Notes: generated by a model not told the origin, from the sequence alone. A stretch of DNA of 18,359 nucleotides from Rhodococcus sp. IITR03 (GCA_001017865.1 LATQ01000231.1:1-18359); one strand, 5' to 3'; counted from the first letter of the stretch, positions 6,450 through 13,987 are shown. Made by a program: numbers and translations.

Positions 6450-7667
6450 GCGGCTGCGCTCCTCGCGTTGTCGTGCGCTTCATCTCGGATGGAGCAGATG
6501 GTTTTTCCGGCTGCGGGGAAGAGGAAGGGTTGTCCACATACGACGCAGCGAGCAGTGTTGTCCCCTTGTCCGGGGGCTGTCCCCACTGTCCCGTTGTCCC
6601 ATTCCCCTTCGGTTCGTCCCTTTCGTCTTCCGATTGGGACATTGGGACAGTGGGGACAGGGGTGCTAGGGGGTCCGTACAGTCCGCGGCCGATCTTCCGT
6701 AGCCGCTCCGCATCCGCCAGACGCGCCAAGTATCGGCGTGCATCCGGAATCCCGAGAGCATCCGCCACTTCCTTCGGTGAGACACCACCGGGATAGCCGC
6801 TGACGTACCGGATGATTTCGGCGCTACGGTCCCCGATCCCGTCCGTGGACTTCCGTTCCGCAAGAGCCGCGGCGGCAGCCTTGAGGCTTCCTCCATCGAG
6901 CGTCCAGGCACCGTCTCGTGATGTGATCGCATACTCGGCTTCGATCACATCGCGGCCGGTCACAGCGAGGGATGCCTGATCGTCGTGGCGTTTGCGGGCG
7001 AGCACGAGGATGAAGTCAGCGGCGCCGGCGATGCCCTGTGTCCCGGACACCGCATCGACGAAATCGCTCGATTCGGCCTTGCGGGTGTGGTGCACGGCGA
7101 GCACGGTCGAACCGGGTACCGCATCCGCGAGTGCCTTGAGTTTGCCGGCGACTCTGTAATCGCGCTGATAGTCCGACTCCCCCGCGGCCTTCGGCGGCAT
7201 CACCTTGCCGAGCGTGTCGAGCACGACGAGGGGTGCGTCATGCCGATGCTGCTCCAACCACTCCCCGACCAGCATGGGAACTTCGTGGGCCTGGGCGTCG
7301 ATGATGACGTCGAGTTGTCCCGGGATTGGGACACTGTCCCCTAGCAGGATTCGGCACCGTGATTGCAGCGTCGGTATCCGTCCTCGAGCGCGAGGTACAG
7401 CACCGGGCCGCGACGAACCGAGATGCATCCGAGTGCCCGACCACCGTCTGCTTTCGCCAGGGCCGCACCGAGCACGAACCAGCTCTTGCCGGCCTTCGGT
7501 GGGGCGACGATCAATCCGAACCCTTCGGGGATCACTCCATCGATGGCCCAGTTCAACGGCGGGAACTGTTGCGCGTCGAGCCAAGCTCCCGACCGCAGTC
7601 GACTTGCCAGCAGTGAGTGGGAAGAGTCGTCGAACGGTGGAACGTCGAGGTATGGATCTACGCTCAT
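6446..7667 (-). CDS. RecA-like AAA ATPase, RepA-type replication protein (frame broken twice)
   Basis: This is a RecA-fold ATPase of the AAA_25/RepA type, the usual replication helicase or loader of actinobacterial mobile elements. Walker A is APPKAGKS (residues 55-62), Walker B LVVLDTLGK, and a VLAVHHTRK motif follows. A winged-helix domain (EIIRYVSGYPGGVSPKEVAD to GLYGP) ends the core. The frame changes near 7368 (after LEDGYRR, continuing LQSRCRILLGD) and again near 6550-6590. The second change opens a tail with CVVCGQPFLF and a TICSI cysteine that could form a small zinc site. The 1222-nt span plus two restored bases gives 407 residues. Start and stop both overlap neighbours as ATGA. Confidence 0.82.
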
Positions 7668-8069
7668 GCTGCCCCCGTCCCGCGGTGCTGGCGACGGCTG
7701 GTCTGGGCGTGGTCGCGTCGTCCGGCGTCGTATCCGAGTCGGTACGCTTCGGCGCCCCAGTCGATGAGGGAATCGACGCGATCACCGGATTCGGCGTAGG
7801 CCACACGTTCGTCAGGTCCACGTTCGGCGGCCAGATGCCCTGTAGGGCGAGTGTGGCGACCACGGCCCACTTCACCCCGTCGCCTGCGTTCTCCCATGCC
7901 TGCGAGCCGATGAGGGCAGTTGCCGGAGGTTGCCATTTCCGTCGTCGCGGATCTTGAGGATGTGCGGCATCACAAAGTCTGCGAGCACCGCCGAGGACGG
8001 GATCGGGCGTGTAAGGCCGGGATCGGTCCCGAGCACCGCATTCAGCAGCTCGTTTTCGTGGGTGCTCAT
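7664..8069 (-). CDS. Hypothetical protein, ~135 aa (frame broken twice)
   Basis: Three open frames join into one protein. It starts MSTHENELLNAVLG, continues across a break near 7925 into ALIGSQAWENAGDGVKWAVV, and across another near 7800 into YAESGDRVDSLIDWGAEAYR, ending just before the ATPase. The 406-nt span becomes 136 codons when two bases are restored. The ATG at 8069 overlaps the previous stop, and the TGA overlaps the ATPase start, both as ATGA. No known motif stands out. The middle is hydrophobic and tryptophan-rich but not clearly membrane-spanning. Its fixed place just before the ATPase suggests a replication accessory role. Confidence 0.62.
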
Positions 8070-8338
8070 CGACGCACCCCCTCACGGGCGGCGCACTTCG
8101 GACCCATGTGGGCTTGGAGTGACTTCGGGGATACGAGAGGGTGCCCACAGGCGGTGCAGCGCACTGCGACCCAGTAGCCGGCGCTCTGCACGATCTCGAG
8201 GGCCGCTGCGATCTCGCGGTCCGTGGGCGTAGGCACGTGGTAGCGGGGATCTTCGCTAGAATCGGTGTATCCCGCCGCCATTTGGGATTTCGGATGCGCC
8301 TCGTTGCCCGCGGGGCGCATTCTGCTGTTCGAGGTCAT
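8066..8338 (-). CDS. Small zinc-binding protein (DUF6011-like)
   Basis: The 90-residue protein has a disordered N-terminal half and a C-terminal metal site: VRCTACGHPL gives the first Cys pair, and SLQAHMGPKCAAR gives a His and the last Cys. The C-x2-C ... GP-x-C layout is that of DUF6011-type modules common in actinophage early genes. The role is unknown; nucleic-acid binding is likely. It is coupled to genes on both sides by ATGA overlaps. Confidence 0.68.
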   Translation of the reverse strand: MTSNSRMRPAGNEAHPKSQMAAGYTDSSEDPRYHVPTPTDREIAAALEIVQSAGYWVAVRCTACGHPLVSPKSLQAHMGPKCAAREGVRR

Positions 8339-8535
8339 GCAGACGCACCCCCAGCCGCAGCCATTGGGCGCATCATTGCCTCGATCTCGTCGAGGTCCAC
8401 ACGGATCATCCGGGGGCCGAACCGGTATCCGGTGATACGGCCCGCTGAGATGTAACGGCGGATTGTCTTGCTGCAGACGCCGTATTCCTCAGCGGCCTGC
8501 GGTATCGAAACCAGTCGACGCTTCGACTTATTCAC
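8335..8535 (-). CDS. Excisionase-like HTH protein (Xis/AlpA type)
   Basis: A 66-residue protein with the excisionase helix-turn-helix LVSIPQAAEEYGVCSKTIRR (residues 8-27), then a wing (ISAGRITGYRFGPRMIRV) and an acidic helix. Proteins of this kind steer the integrase towards excision and often repress or activate early promoters. It is the first sizeable gene of the leftward operon and lies 260 bp downstream of the integrase stop. GTG at 8535 is favoured because its first bases overlap the stop of a putative leader peptide as GTGA; GTG at 8541 is an alternative. Confidence 0.8.
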   Translation of the reverse strand: MNKSKRRLVSIPQAAEEYGVCSKTIRRYISAGRITGYRFGPRMIRVDLDEIEAMMRPMAAAGGASA

Positions 8536-8579
8536 TGGCACGGTCTCTCCCAAAGCGAAACGGAAGAACACGAGCGCAC
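8532..8579 (-). CDS. Putative 15-codon leader peptide before xis
   Basis: A very strong Shine-Dalgarno sequence, GGAGGTGA (8590-8583), stands 6 nt before GTG at 8579. From there a 15-codon frame (start RSCSSVS) ends at TGA, which overlaps the xis GTG as GTGA. The same SD could serve a TTG at 8581 with a 17-codon frame. The SD is too far from the xis start to serve it directly. The SD is itself part of a hairpin (8584-8600), so translation here could be switchable. Confidence 0.38.
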   Translation of the reverse strand: MRSCSSVSLWERPCQ

Positions 8580-8583
8580 AAGT

Positions 8584-8600
8584 CACCTCCCTGTGAGGTG
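8584..8600 (-). promoter_or_regulatory. Hairpin masking the leader Shine-Dalgarno
   Basis: CACCTC and GAGGTG pair around a 5-nt loop. On the minus strand the second arm is the SD of the putative leader peptide. Confidence 0.4.
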
Positions 8601-8705
8601 CTGTGCTGCTCGACGTTCTTCCGCCTGGGAAACCTGCGCCGTTCGCCTTATTGCGCGGTGGGACCTAGACCTCCTGGGTCCGTATCGGTACTCCGCCGCA
8701 TATTC

Positions 8706-8733
8706 GGGCTAGCGTGCTGTGTTCGGTTGTCAA
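8706..8733 (-). promoter_or_regulatory. Candidate promoter of the xis-replication operon
   Basis: On the minus strand TTGACA (8733-8728) is a perfect -35 box, followed after 16 bp by TAGCCC (8711-8706), a poor -10 box. Transcription would start near 8699 and give a leader of about 120 nt before the putative leader peptide. This 8580-8795 stretch has no other gene. Confidence 0.42.
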
Positions 8734-8743
8734 TCACTGTCCA

Positions 8744-8770
8744 CTTAATCGGTCAGCAAGACCATTAAAG
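8744..8770. promoter_or_regulatory. AT-rich inverted repeat between int and xis
   Basis: CTTAATCGGTC and GACCATTAAAG form an imperfect dyad around AGCAA, just upstream of the TTGACA box. It could be an operator for the element's repressor or the Xis protein, or a terminator for int. No T-tract follows on either strand. Confidence 0.4.
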
Positions 8771-8795
8771 CACACGTCTTTTCACACCCTGCTCG

Positions 8796-9944
8796 CTAAG
8801 CGTCATCGCGAGTCGCTAGCTGTGACAGCCGTTCCGCGATCTGAGCGTCACGTCCTGCTGCAGCGTGCTGGTAGCGCATCGCCATGTTCGGGGTCGAGTG
8901 CCCCAAACGTGCCATGAGTTCTTTTGTGGTCGCGCCGGCCTGCGCTGCGAGAACTGCGCCCTGGTGCCGGAGGTCGTGCAGGCGGAGATCCGGGCGGTCG
9001 ATCTTCTTTGCGGCCTGTTCGAAGTGGTATCGCAACGTCCACTCCCCTAGCCGGTCCCCGTCCGTCGATGTGAACAGCAGCGCATTCTTCCCACGGCTCA
9101 CATGCTCGGCGAGGTGATCCACCACCGCAGTACGGACGTGTGGGGGTACGGCAACGTCTCGGACGCCTGCGGTCGACTTCGGCGCACCGACGTGTGGTTG
9201 CCCTTTCACGAACACGACAGCCCGGCGGATCCGCACCACACTGCCGTCCGCAGTTACGTCGCTACGGCGTAGCTCGAGCAGTTCCCCTCGACGGAGACCA
9301 CACCAGGCTCCGAGTTTCACGAGCAACCGGAGGTGATCCGGCATCGCGTAGGCGAGCGCGTCGAGTTCGGAGAGGGACAACAACCGGATTTCATGGGCAC
9401 GTTCGGTGCGTCCAGCTCGAGGGATACGGCACGGGTTTGTGGGGATGAGTCCGTCGTCGACTGCCGTAGCGAAGATGGTCCTCAGTAGCGCGTAGACACG
9501 GGCGTTACGTGTCTTCCCCGTCGATGTCCTGTTCGGACCGGGGGTGTCGCGGAGATCGGCGAACCATACGCGGATCTGGTCTGGAGTCACCCCGTCGAGC
9601 GGGAGTGCTCCAAGGGTCGGTTCGATGTGTTGTTCGAACATGCGTCGGTAGAGGTGCCTGGTGGACTCTTTGAGGTGTCGATGAGTGATCCACCGATCGG
9701 CGTAATCCCCGAGGGTAAGCACGGGTGCCGGCGGTTCGTCGAGGTCCCGTTCGATCGGTGGGGTCCACACGTCCAGGTCGATGAGGCGCCGTTCGGCGTT
9801 CAACCATCCGATTGCGTCGTCCTCGGCGGCGAACGTGCGAGGTGCTTTGTAGAGCAGTCCGTCCGGTGCGGTGTAGTTCGCCTGCCAGCGCCCAGAGGGG
9901 AGCTTGCGGAGACCCCCAAACGATCGCTTCTTCCGACGCGCCAT
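8796..9944 (-). CDS. int: Tyrosine recombinase / phage integrase
   Basis: The 382-residue integrase inserts the element at the tRNA site 145 bp from its start. The N-terminal arm-binding part (RSFGGLRKLPSGRWQANY) is followed by a SAM-like core-binding domain (about 76-175). The catalytic domain has all key residues: Arg218 (GLRRGE), Lys256, His323 and Arg326 (LHDLRH), His349 (LGHS) and the nucleophile Tyr358 (RYQH). The ATG at 9944 is preceded by GAGGGG with about 4 nt spacing; an upstream extension lacks a site. The gene reads away from the attachment site, so after integration it is driven from its own upstream region, where short repeats lie. The frame is intact. Confidence 0.95.
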   Translation of the reverse strand: MARRKKRSFGGLRKLPSGRWQANYTAPDGLLYKAPRTFAAEDDAIGWLNAERRLIDLDVWTPPIERDLDEPPAPVLTLGDYADRWITHRHLKESTRHLYRRMFEQHIEPTLGALPLDGVTPDQIRVWFADLRDTPGPNRTSTGKTRNARVYALLRTIFATAVDDGLIPTNPCRIPRAGRTERAHEIRLLSLSELDALAYAMPDHLRLLVKLGAWCGLRRGELLELRRSDVTADGSVVRIRRAVVFVKGQPHVGAPKSTAGVRDVAVPPHVRTAVVDHLAEHVSRGKNALLFTSTDGDRLGEWTLRYHFEQAAKKIDRPDLRLHDLRHQGAVLAAQAGATTKELMARLGHSTPNMAMRYQHAAAGRDAQIAERLSQLATRDDA

Positions 9945-9954
9945 ATCGCCCCTC

Positions 9955-10015
9955 GTGCAGAATATGTGCAGAACCAGCGTCATCCTATGACACGTTGCGT
10001 CCACAACTGTCCACA
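9955..10015. repeat. Helically phased direct repeats between int and att
   Basis: GTGCAGAA occurs at 9955-9962 and 9966-9973 (period 11), and GTCCACA at 9999-10005 and 10009-10015 (period 10). The 9-mer ACTGTCCAC at 10006-10014 recurs at 8736-8744 near the xis promoter. Spacing of about one helical turn beside the attachment site suggests arm-type integrase or Xis sites. The integrase promoter must also lie here, but I cannot point to clear boxes. Confidence 0.45.
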
Positions 10016-10089
10016 TGTAGATTCACGTATGACCAGCGGATGCGGTACAAGTTCCCTGGTCAACGATCGCAGAAGATCGGCATTCACGA

Positions 10090-10113
10090 CAGGTTCGAAT
10101 CCTGCCGGGGGCA
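10090..10113 (+). other. Attachment site: 3' end of a tRNA gene (remnant)
   Basis: CAGGTTCGAATCCTG is a T-arm with the TTCGAAT loop, followed by the acceptor strand CGGGGGC (10106-10112) and discriminator A. The upstream 50 bases do not form the rest of a tRNA and lack the matching GCCCCCG 5' strand, so only the 3' end is present. The acceptor sequence resembles actinobacterial tRNA-Arg, but identity cannot be fixed from this fragment. It marks the right junction of the element. Confidence 0.8.
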
Positions 10114-10284
10114 CAGATCGGGTTCCGCCGCATCCGGGAGCACTGGCGGACCCACTTCCTCGAACATCACGGGCATCTTCCCGCCCACGCATCACGGTTC
10201 GATCTAGTCGGCCATCCACCGTCCGCGCGACAGTTAGCATCCACAACGATGCCGCTCGACGACGACGGAAATCGAGGACCCCAC

Positions 10285-11097
10285 ATGAACATTCGGCCTC
10301 GTGCCCGACATCTCGCCGTGATCGTCTCGGCGGCGGTCCTCGGATTGTTCGTCCTCCCGCCCCCGCGGTCGCCGGGGGCGTCTCGGGCCTCGTCGAAGGA
10401 CCCGCTCATCCCGTCGGGGCGGGCAACGCCCGCACGTACGTCACCGTCGACGAGGAGGGCACGCCGGCCACCATCGGGGTGCGACTCGATGCGGCCGCCC
10501 TCGACGACCTACCCAGTGCCTGATGCCGGTCACCGAGGCTACGTGCTCGAGTTGCCCGAGGAGGCGGCCGCCACCGCGTTCGACCACGTCACGGTCGACT
10601 GGAACTCGCACGGCCACGATCCCCAGCACGGCTTCGACGTCCCGCACTTCGACGTCCACTTCTATCTCCTGGATCGGCCCACGGTGGAGTCGATCCATCC
10701 CTTCGCCCCCGGCTACATCCCGGCCGCGGTCCGCGTGCCCGACCCGCGTTACATACCGGAGGGGTACGCACCGTCCGGGGATCCGCTGACGTCGACCGTC
10801 GCGGGCATGGGACTGCACTGGGTGGACACCACCGAGGCGGAGCACGATCCGGCGGCGGGACACCACCTCACCGAGACCGTGCTCTACGGCACGTGGGACG
10901 GACGGCAGGCGTTCATCGAACCCATGCTGAGCCGCGAGTGGCTCGCGACGCGGCCCGCGCACCACGAGGAACTCCGCCTGCCCGAGGCGTACCAGCGCGG
11001 AGGCCTCTACCCCACCACCTACTCCGTGTGGTGGGACGAGGCGTCGCAGACGTATACGGTCGAACTCGGCGGGCTCACGATGCGCGAGGCGTCGTAG
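10285..11097 (+). CDS. Secreted TTHB210/DUF5602-like protein (frame broken twice)
   Basis: First chromosomal gene past the junction. An ATG at 10285 with GAGGA upstream opens a signal peptide (RPRARHLAVIVSAAVLGLFV). The frame changes near 10365 in a C/G run, passes through PAVAGGVSGLVEG to LDDLPS, and returns near 10515-10525. The mature part has a histidine/aspartate cluster (HGHDPQHGFDVPHFDVHFYL), then MGLHWVD and LYGTWDGRQAFIEPM. These match, from memory, the TTHB210-like (DUF5602) family of exported proteins of unknown function. Total length is about 270 residues. Confidence 0.62.
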   Translation: MNIRPRARHLAVIVSAAVLGLFVLPPPRSPGASRASSKDPLIPSGRATPARTSPSTRRARRPPSGCDSMRPPSTTYPVPDAGHRGYVLELPEEAAATAFDHVTVDWNSHGHDPQHGFDVPHFDVHFYLLDRPTVESIHPFAPGYIPAAVRVPDPRYIPEGYAPSGDPLTSTVAGMGLHWVDTTEAEHDPAAGHHLTETVLYGTWDGRQAFIEPMLSREWLATRPAHHEELRLPEAYQRGGLYPTTYSVWWDEASQTYTVELGGLTMREAS

Positions 11098-11118
11098 ACC
11101 GGTCGGCCGAACGGGGAC

Positions 11119-11490
11119 TCAGTCCAGCGGGGAGACACGGATGAGGTTCCCGTCCGGGTCCGACACCACGAACGTCCGCCCGAACACCTCGTCGTGCGGC
11201 GCCTCCACGACCGTCGCCCCCTTTCCTACCCACTCGTCGTGGATCGCATCGACTGCGGCGGCCGATCCCGGCACCATCAGGCCCACCTCCGAGAACCGCG
11301 GCGCGTTCGCATCCATCGTCTCCGCGTGACCCGACCACAGTGCGAACAGCACTCCCGGCGTCACTTCGAAGGACACGTAGCGCGGGGTCGCCAGTTGCGG
11401 GATCATGCCGAACAGCTCGCTGTAGAAGCGGGTCGCGCGGTCGACGTCGGTCACGTAGATCAGGAACAGATTGGGCGACGACACGGTCAT
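11119..11490 (-). CDS. VOC family (glyoxalase/bleomycin-resistance fold) protein
   Basis: The 123-residue protein has the two beta-alpha-beta-beta-beta modules of the VOC fold: IYVTDVDRATRFYSELFG at the start of the first, and EVGLMVPGSAAAVDAIHDEW at the start of the second, ending FVVSDPDGNLIRVSPL. Such proteins bind a metal and act as lyases, dioxygenases or drug-binding proteins; the substrate cannot be read here. AAGGAG lies 6 nt before the ATG at 11490, so this start is preferred to the ATG at 11496. It is divergent from the WYL regulator across 99 bp containing a dyad, so that regulator probably controls it. Confidence 0.85.
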   Translation of the reverse strand: MTVSSPNLFLIYVTDVDRATRFYSELFGMIPQLATPRYVSFEVTPGVLFALWSGHAETMDANAPRFSEVGLMVPGSAAAVDAIHDEWVGKGATVVEAPHDEVFGRTFVVSDPDGNLIRVSPLD

Positions 11491-11539
11491 CGACATCTCC
11501 TTCCGGTAGGCGGTGAAGGCTTCGAGGACTACCGTGACA

Positions 11540-11571
11540 CCGAAACCCGACAGTTCCTGTCGTGTTTTCGG
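11540..11571. promoter_or_regulatory. Extended dyad, candidate operator of the WYL regulator
   Basis: CGACAG (11548-11553), TTC, CTGTCG (11557-11562) is a perfect 6-3-6 inverted repeat. It is flanked by CCGAAA (11540-11545) and TTTCGG (11566-11571), a second near-symmetric pair. It sits midway between the divergent VOC and WYL genes. Confidence 0.5.
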
Positions 11572-11589
11572 AAAGAGATCGGACAGTCG

Positions 11590-12571
11590 ATGAACCGGCC
11601 GCAGCGGTTGCTGAGCATGCTGGTCGTCCTGCAGGCCCGCAGACGGGTCACGGCCGCCGAACTCGCGGAGGAATTCGGCGTCTCCGAGCGCACCGTGCTG
11701 CGCGATGTGGAAACGCTTGCTGCCGCGGATCTTCCGGTGGTCGCCGAACGCGGCAGGTACGGCGGCATCGTGATGCTCCCCGGCCGGCAGACCGACCTGA
11801 ACCGGCTCAACGCGTCCGAGGTGGACGTCCTGCGGCGCCCTGGGGGTCGACATGGGCCGGGCCCGGCAACTCGGTGTCGACGCCGCCGCGCGGGACGCCG
11901 TCCACAAGCTCACCGCACGCGCCCGGCGCACGCCCCCACCGCACGCGAGAACCGAACTGCTGCCGCTGACGGAGGTGGTCACCGTCGACAACCGGGATGG
12001 TTCGCCACCGAGACCGTGGGCCGACGTCGCGGCGCTCACTCGTGACCTGCGGCGCGGCCGGCAACTCGCCATCACGTACCGCTCGAGCGGGCACCGCGAC
12101 GAACGTGAGATCGTCGTCGATCCCTACGGTGTGCTCTCCCGCGCGGCCGTTGGTATCTCGTGGCCGACGATCAGGGACGACCACGACTGTTCGCGCTGAC
12201 CCGCCTGAATGCGTGGACAGTGCTCGACCGGCCTCGACACCTGTCCCCCGGCCGGACCTGCCCGCCCTGGCACGCGAACTCGGCGACGCGCTCGAACGAC
12301 GCGAGGACGTCGTCGTCACCGCCGATCTCGCGACGAACCGCCTCGACCTCGCCCGGCGCATCCTCGGTGCCGCCTGCGCGGGAGCAGCGCGGGGCCGCGA
12401 CCGGACGTCTCGCGGATCACGGTGGCCTACGACTCGATCGACGGTGTGCGGCAACTGCTGCAGTTCGGCGAGCACATCGAGATCGTCGGGCCTCCCGAGG
12501 CACGGGACCTCGTGGCGGGACTGGCCGAGTCGCTCCTCCGCCGTCATACCGCGCATCGCCGCGGCGAGTGA
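11590..12571 (+). CDS. DeoR/HTH_11-WYL transcriptional regulator (frame broken about four times)
   Basis: The N terminus is an HTH_11 domain (RLLSMLVVLQARRRVTAAEL, then SERTVLRDVETLAAADLPV). After a break near 11835-11850 the frame continues as GVDAAARDAVHKLTARARR to the WYL domain (LRRGRQLAITYRSSGHRDE). A break near 12145 restores the diagnostic GRWYLVADDQG (TGG TAT CTC at 12151-12159). Breaks near 12240 and 12400 lead through LARELGDALERREDVVVTA to GVRQLLQFGEHIEIVGPPEA, the usual C-terminal end. Full length is about 327 residues, normal for the family. Three of the four breaks equal a lost base. WYL domains sense small molecules or nucleotides. It is divergent from the VOC gene. Confidence 0.75.
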
Positions 12572-12626
12572 ACTCCCGTCGAGCCGAACCCTGTCCCGAC
12601 CGGACCCGGCTTCCTATCGTGGGGAG

Positions 12627-13399
12627 ATGTTCGACGCCCACCTGCACATCATCGATCCGCGTTTCCCTCTCGTCGAGAACGACGGCTATCTGCCGAACCG
12701 TTCACCGTCGACGACTATCTCGCGCGGGTCGCGCATTTGGGTGTCACCGGCGGCGCGGTGGTGTCGGGCTCGTTCCAGGCCTTCGACCACAGCTATCTCC
12801 TCGACGCGCTCGACCGGCTCGGGCCCACTTTCGTCGGCGTCGTACAACTTCCGGCCACCGCCTCGGACGACGAGATCGTGCGGCTCGACGCGGCGGGAGT
12901 GCGCGCCGTGCGGTTCAACGTCAGACGTGGCGGATCGGCGACGCTGTCCGACCTCGACCGCCTCGCCCGGCGGGTCCACGATCTCGTCGGCTGGCACGCC
13001 GAGTTGTACATCGATTCGCGCGATCTGGCCGAACTGCACACGACGCTCTCCGCACTGCCCGCCGTCTCCGTCGACCACCTGGGCCTGTCGCAGGAGGGCC
13101 TGCCGTCTCTGTTGCGGCTGGTGGAGAGCGGTATCCACGTGAAGGCAACGGGGTTCGGACGCGTCGACCTGCCCGTGGCCGACACGCTGCGCGCCGTTTC
13201 CGATGTGAATCCCGGTGCACTCGTGTTCGGCACCGACCTGCCGTCGACACGGGCACCGCGACCGTTCCGGGACAGCGACATCACCCTCGTCGAGGACGTC
13301 CTCGGCGACGAGCTCGCCGACGCGGTGCTGCGCCGCAATGCTTCCGAGCTGTATCGGATCGAGACCGAAACCGCTCCTGGGACTTCGGTGTCTCGATAG
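12627..13399 (+). CDS. Amidohydrolase, TIM-barrel metal-dependent hydrolase (frame broken once)
   Basis: The start MFDAHLHIIDP carries the metal-binding HxH of amidohydrolase_2-type (COG3618-like) hydrolases. A break near 12700 leads into DDYLARVAHLGVTGGAVVSG, and the barrel continues through VSVDHLGLS, HVKATGFGRVD and VFGTDLPSTRAPRPF, where the Asp is the expected catalytic/metal residue. The 773-nt span is one base short of 258 codons. Related enzymes hydrolyse lactones or decarboxylate small acids; the substrate is unknown. The start lies just after GGGGAG with a TATCGT box close upstream, so a very short or leaderless mRNA is possible. It follows the WYL gene by 55 bp. Confidence 0.78.
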
Positions 13400-13493
13400 A
13401 CTCACGCTCGTCATCGGTGCGCGGGACGCGCCGCGGTGTTCCTCGCTGTGGTCGGCTCCCGGACGTGACCTTCCCTTTCCGAGGAGCAGCACC

Positions 13494-13945
13494 ATGCCTG
13501 CACTGCGAATTCCACGTCGAGTTCTCGCCCTGGCGGCACCCGTCGCCGCCGCAATCGCATTCACCGGTGTGGCCACCGCTGCACCCCCTCAGCCCCTGGG
13601 CACGGCGATCACCATCGGCTGCATCAACCAGGCAGCCTGGCGTCGTTCACCTCGGTCACGGCGCAACCCGGACCGGACGAGGGCATCCCCGGCGGCCACG
13701 TCCTGTTCTCCACGCGGGAGGCCCTGTGGCCGGTCCCGGCAGCCGGACAGGTCAGCGTCGCATGGCTCAACCGCAACAACGGCCGCACCGGCCTCGTCGA
13801 TCTGGGCGGTGCGTACCCGAACCTGTCGACACTGGTCGACACCGGTCCGGGTGAGGTCGTGGCGACGGTGTTCGGTTCGGTGAATCTCGGCAGTGGACCG
13901 CTGTGCAACTCGACCCCCGCAGTCGGCGGTGTCGTGGTTCCGTGA
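13494..13945 (+). CDS. Small secreted protein (frame broken once)
   Basis: GAGGAG lies 7 nt before the ATG. The first 30 residues are a clear signal peptide (RIPRRVLALAAPVAAAIAF, cleavage probably after VATA). A break near 13632 shifts from TIGCINQ to SLASFTSVTAQPGPDEGIPG, and the frame continues through ALWPVPAAGQVSVAWLNRNN to GPLCNSTPAVGGVVVP. The 452-nt span is one base short of 151 codons. Two cysteines, one early in the mature part and one near the end, may form a disulfide. I recognise it only as the type of small exported protein common in Mycobacteriales. Confidence 0.68.
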
Positions 13946-13958
13946 TCTCCGGACGAGA

Positions 13959-13982
13959 CATCCGGCACCTCTGTGCCGGATG
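13959..13982. terminator. Hairpin between convergent genes
   Basis: A perfect 10-bp stem (13959-13968 with 13973-13982, core ATCCGGCAC/GTGCCGGAT) closes a CTCT loop. It sits between the stops of the secreted protein gene (plus) and ynfA (minus) and probably terminates both. Confidence 0.75.
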
Positions 13983-13987
13983 CCCCG

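Larger units (their letters stand above)
1..10113. mobile_element. Integrated phage-satellite-like element (right part; left end outside window)
   Basis: A tyrosine integrase sits next to a tRNA 3'-end remnant, and its gene reads away from that remnant. It is followed by an excisionase-like HTH gene, a RecA-like replication ATPase, WhiB, an HNH endonuclease, a terminase small subunit and cargo genes, nearly all on the minus strand. This is the order integration - replication - packaging - cargo. I see no large terminase, portal, capsid or tail gene. That fits the family of phage-inducible islands, which carry a small terminase subunit and borrow the helper's particles. The remnant is the 3' end of a tRNA on the plus strand, so the intact tRNA and the other attachment site should lie left of position 1. 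No second copy of the remnant is visible inside the window. A partly deleted prophage is the main alternative. Confidence 0.72.

Noticed and set aside
5977..8148. Minus-strand open frame of 723 codons read as one protein
   Set aside because: It strings together parts of the ~135-aa protein, the ATPase and the 57-aa protein with out-of-frame stretches. The ATGA junctions and Walker A motif show separate genes.
10035..10113. Complete tRNA gene at the junction
   Set aside because: Only the T-arm and 3' acceptor strand are present; the 5' acceptor strand and the D and anticodon arms are absent upstream.
10249..11097. Reading the secreted protein gene as one intact frame from 10249
   Set aside because: The stretch between about 10365 and 10520 is meaningless in that frame, whereas the alternative frame gives a normal signal-peptide end and mature sequence. 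The start with a ribosome-binding site is 10285.
12160..13854. Plus-strand open frame of 564 codons
   Set aside because: It contains only a short true WYL piece; the rest is an Arg/Pro-rich wrong frame over the amidohydrolase and secreted protein.
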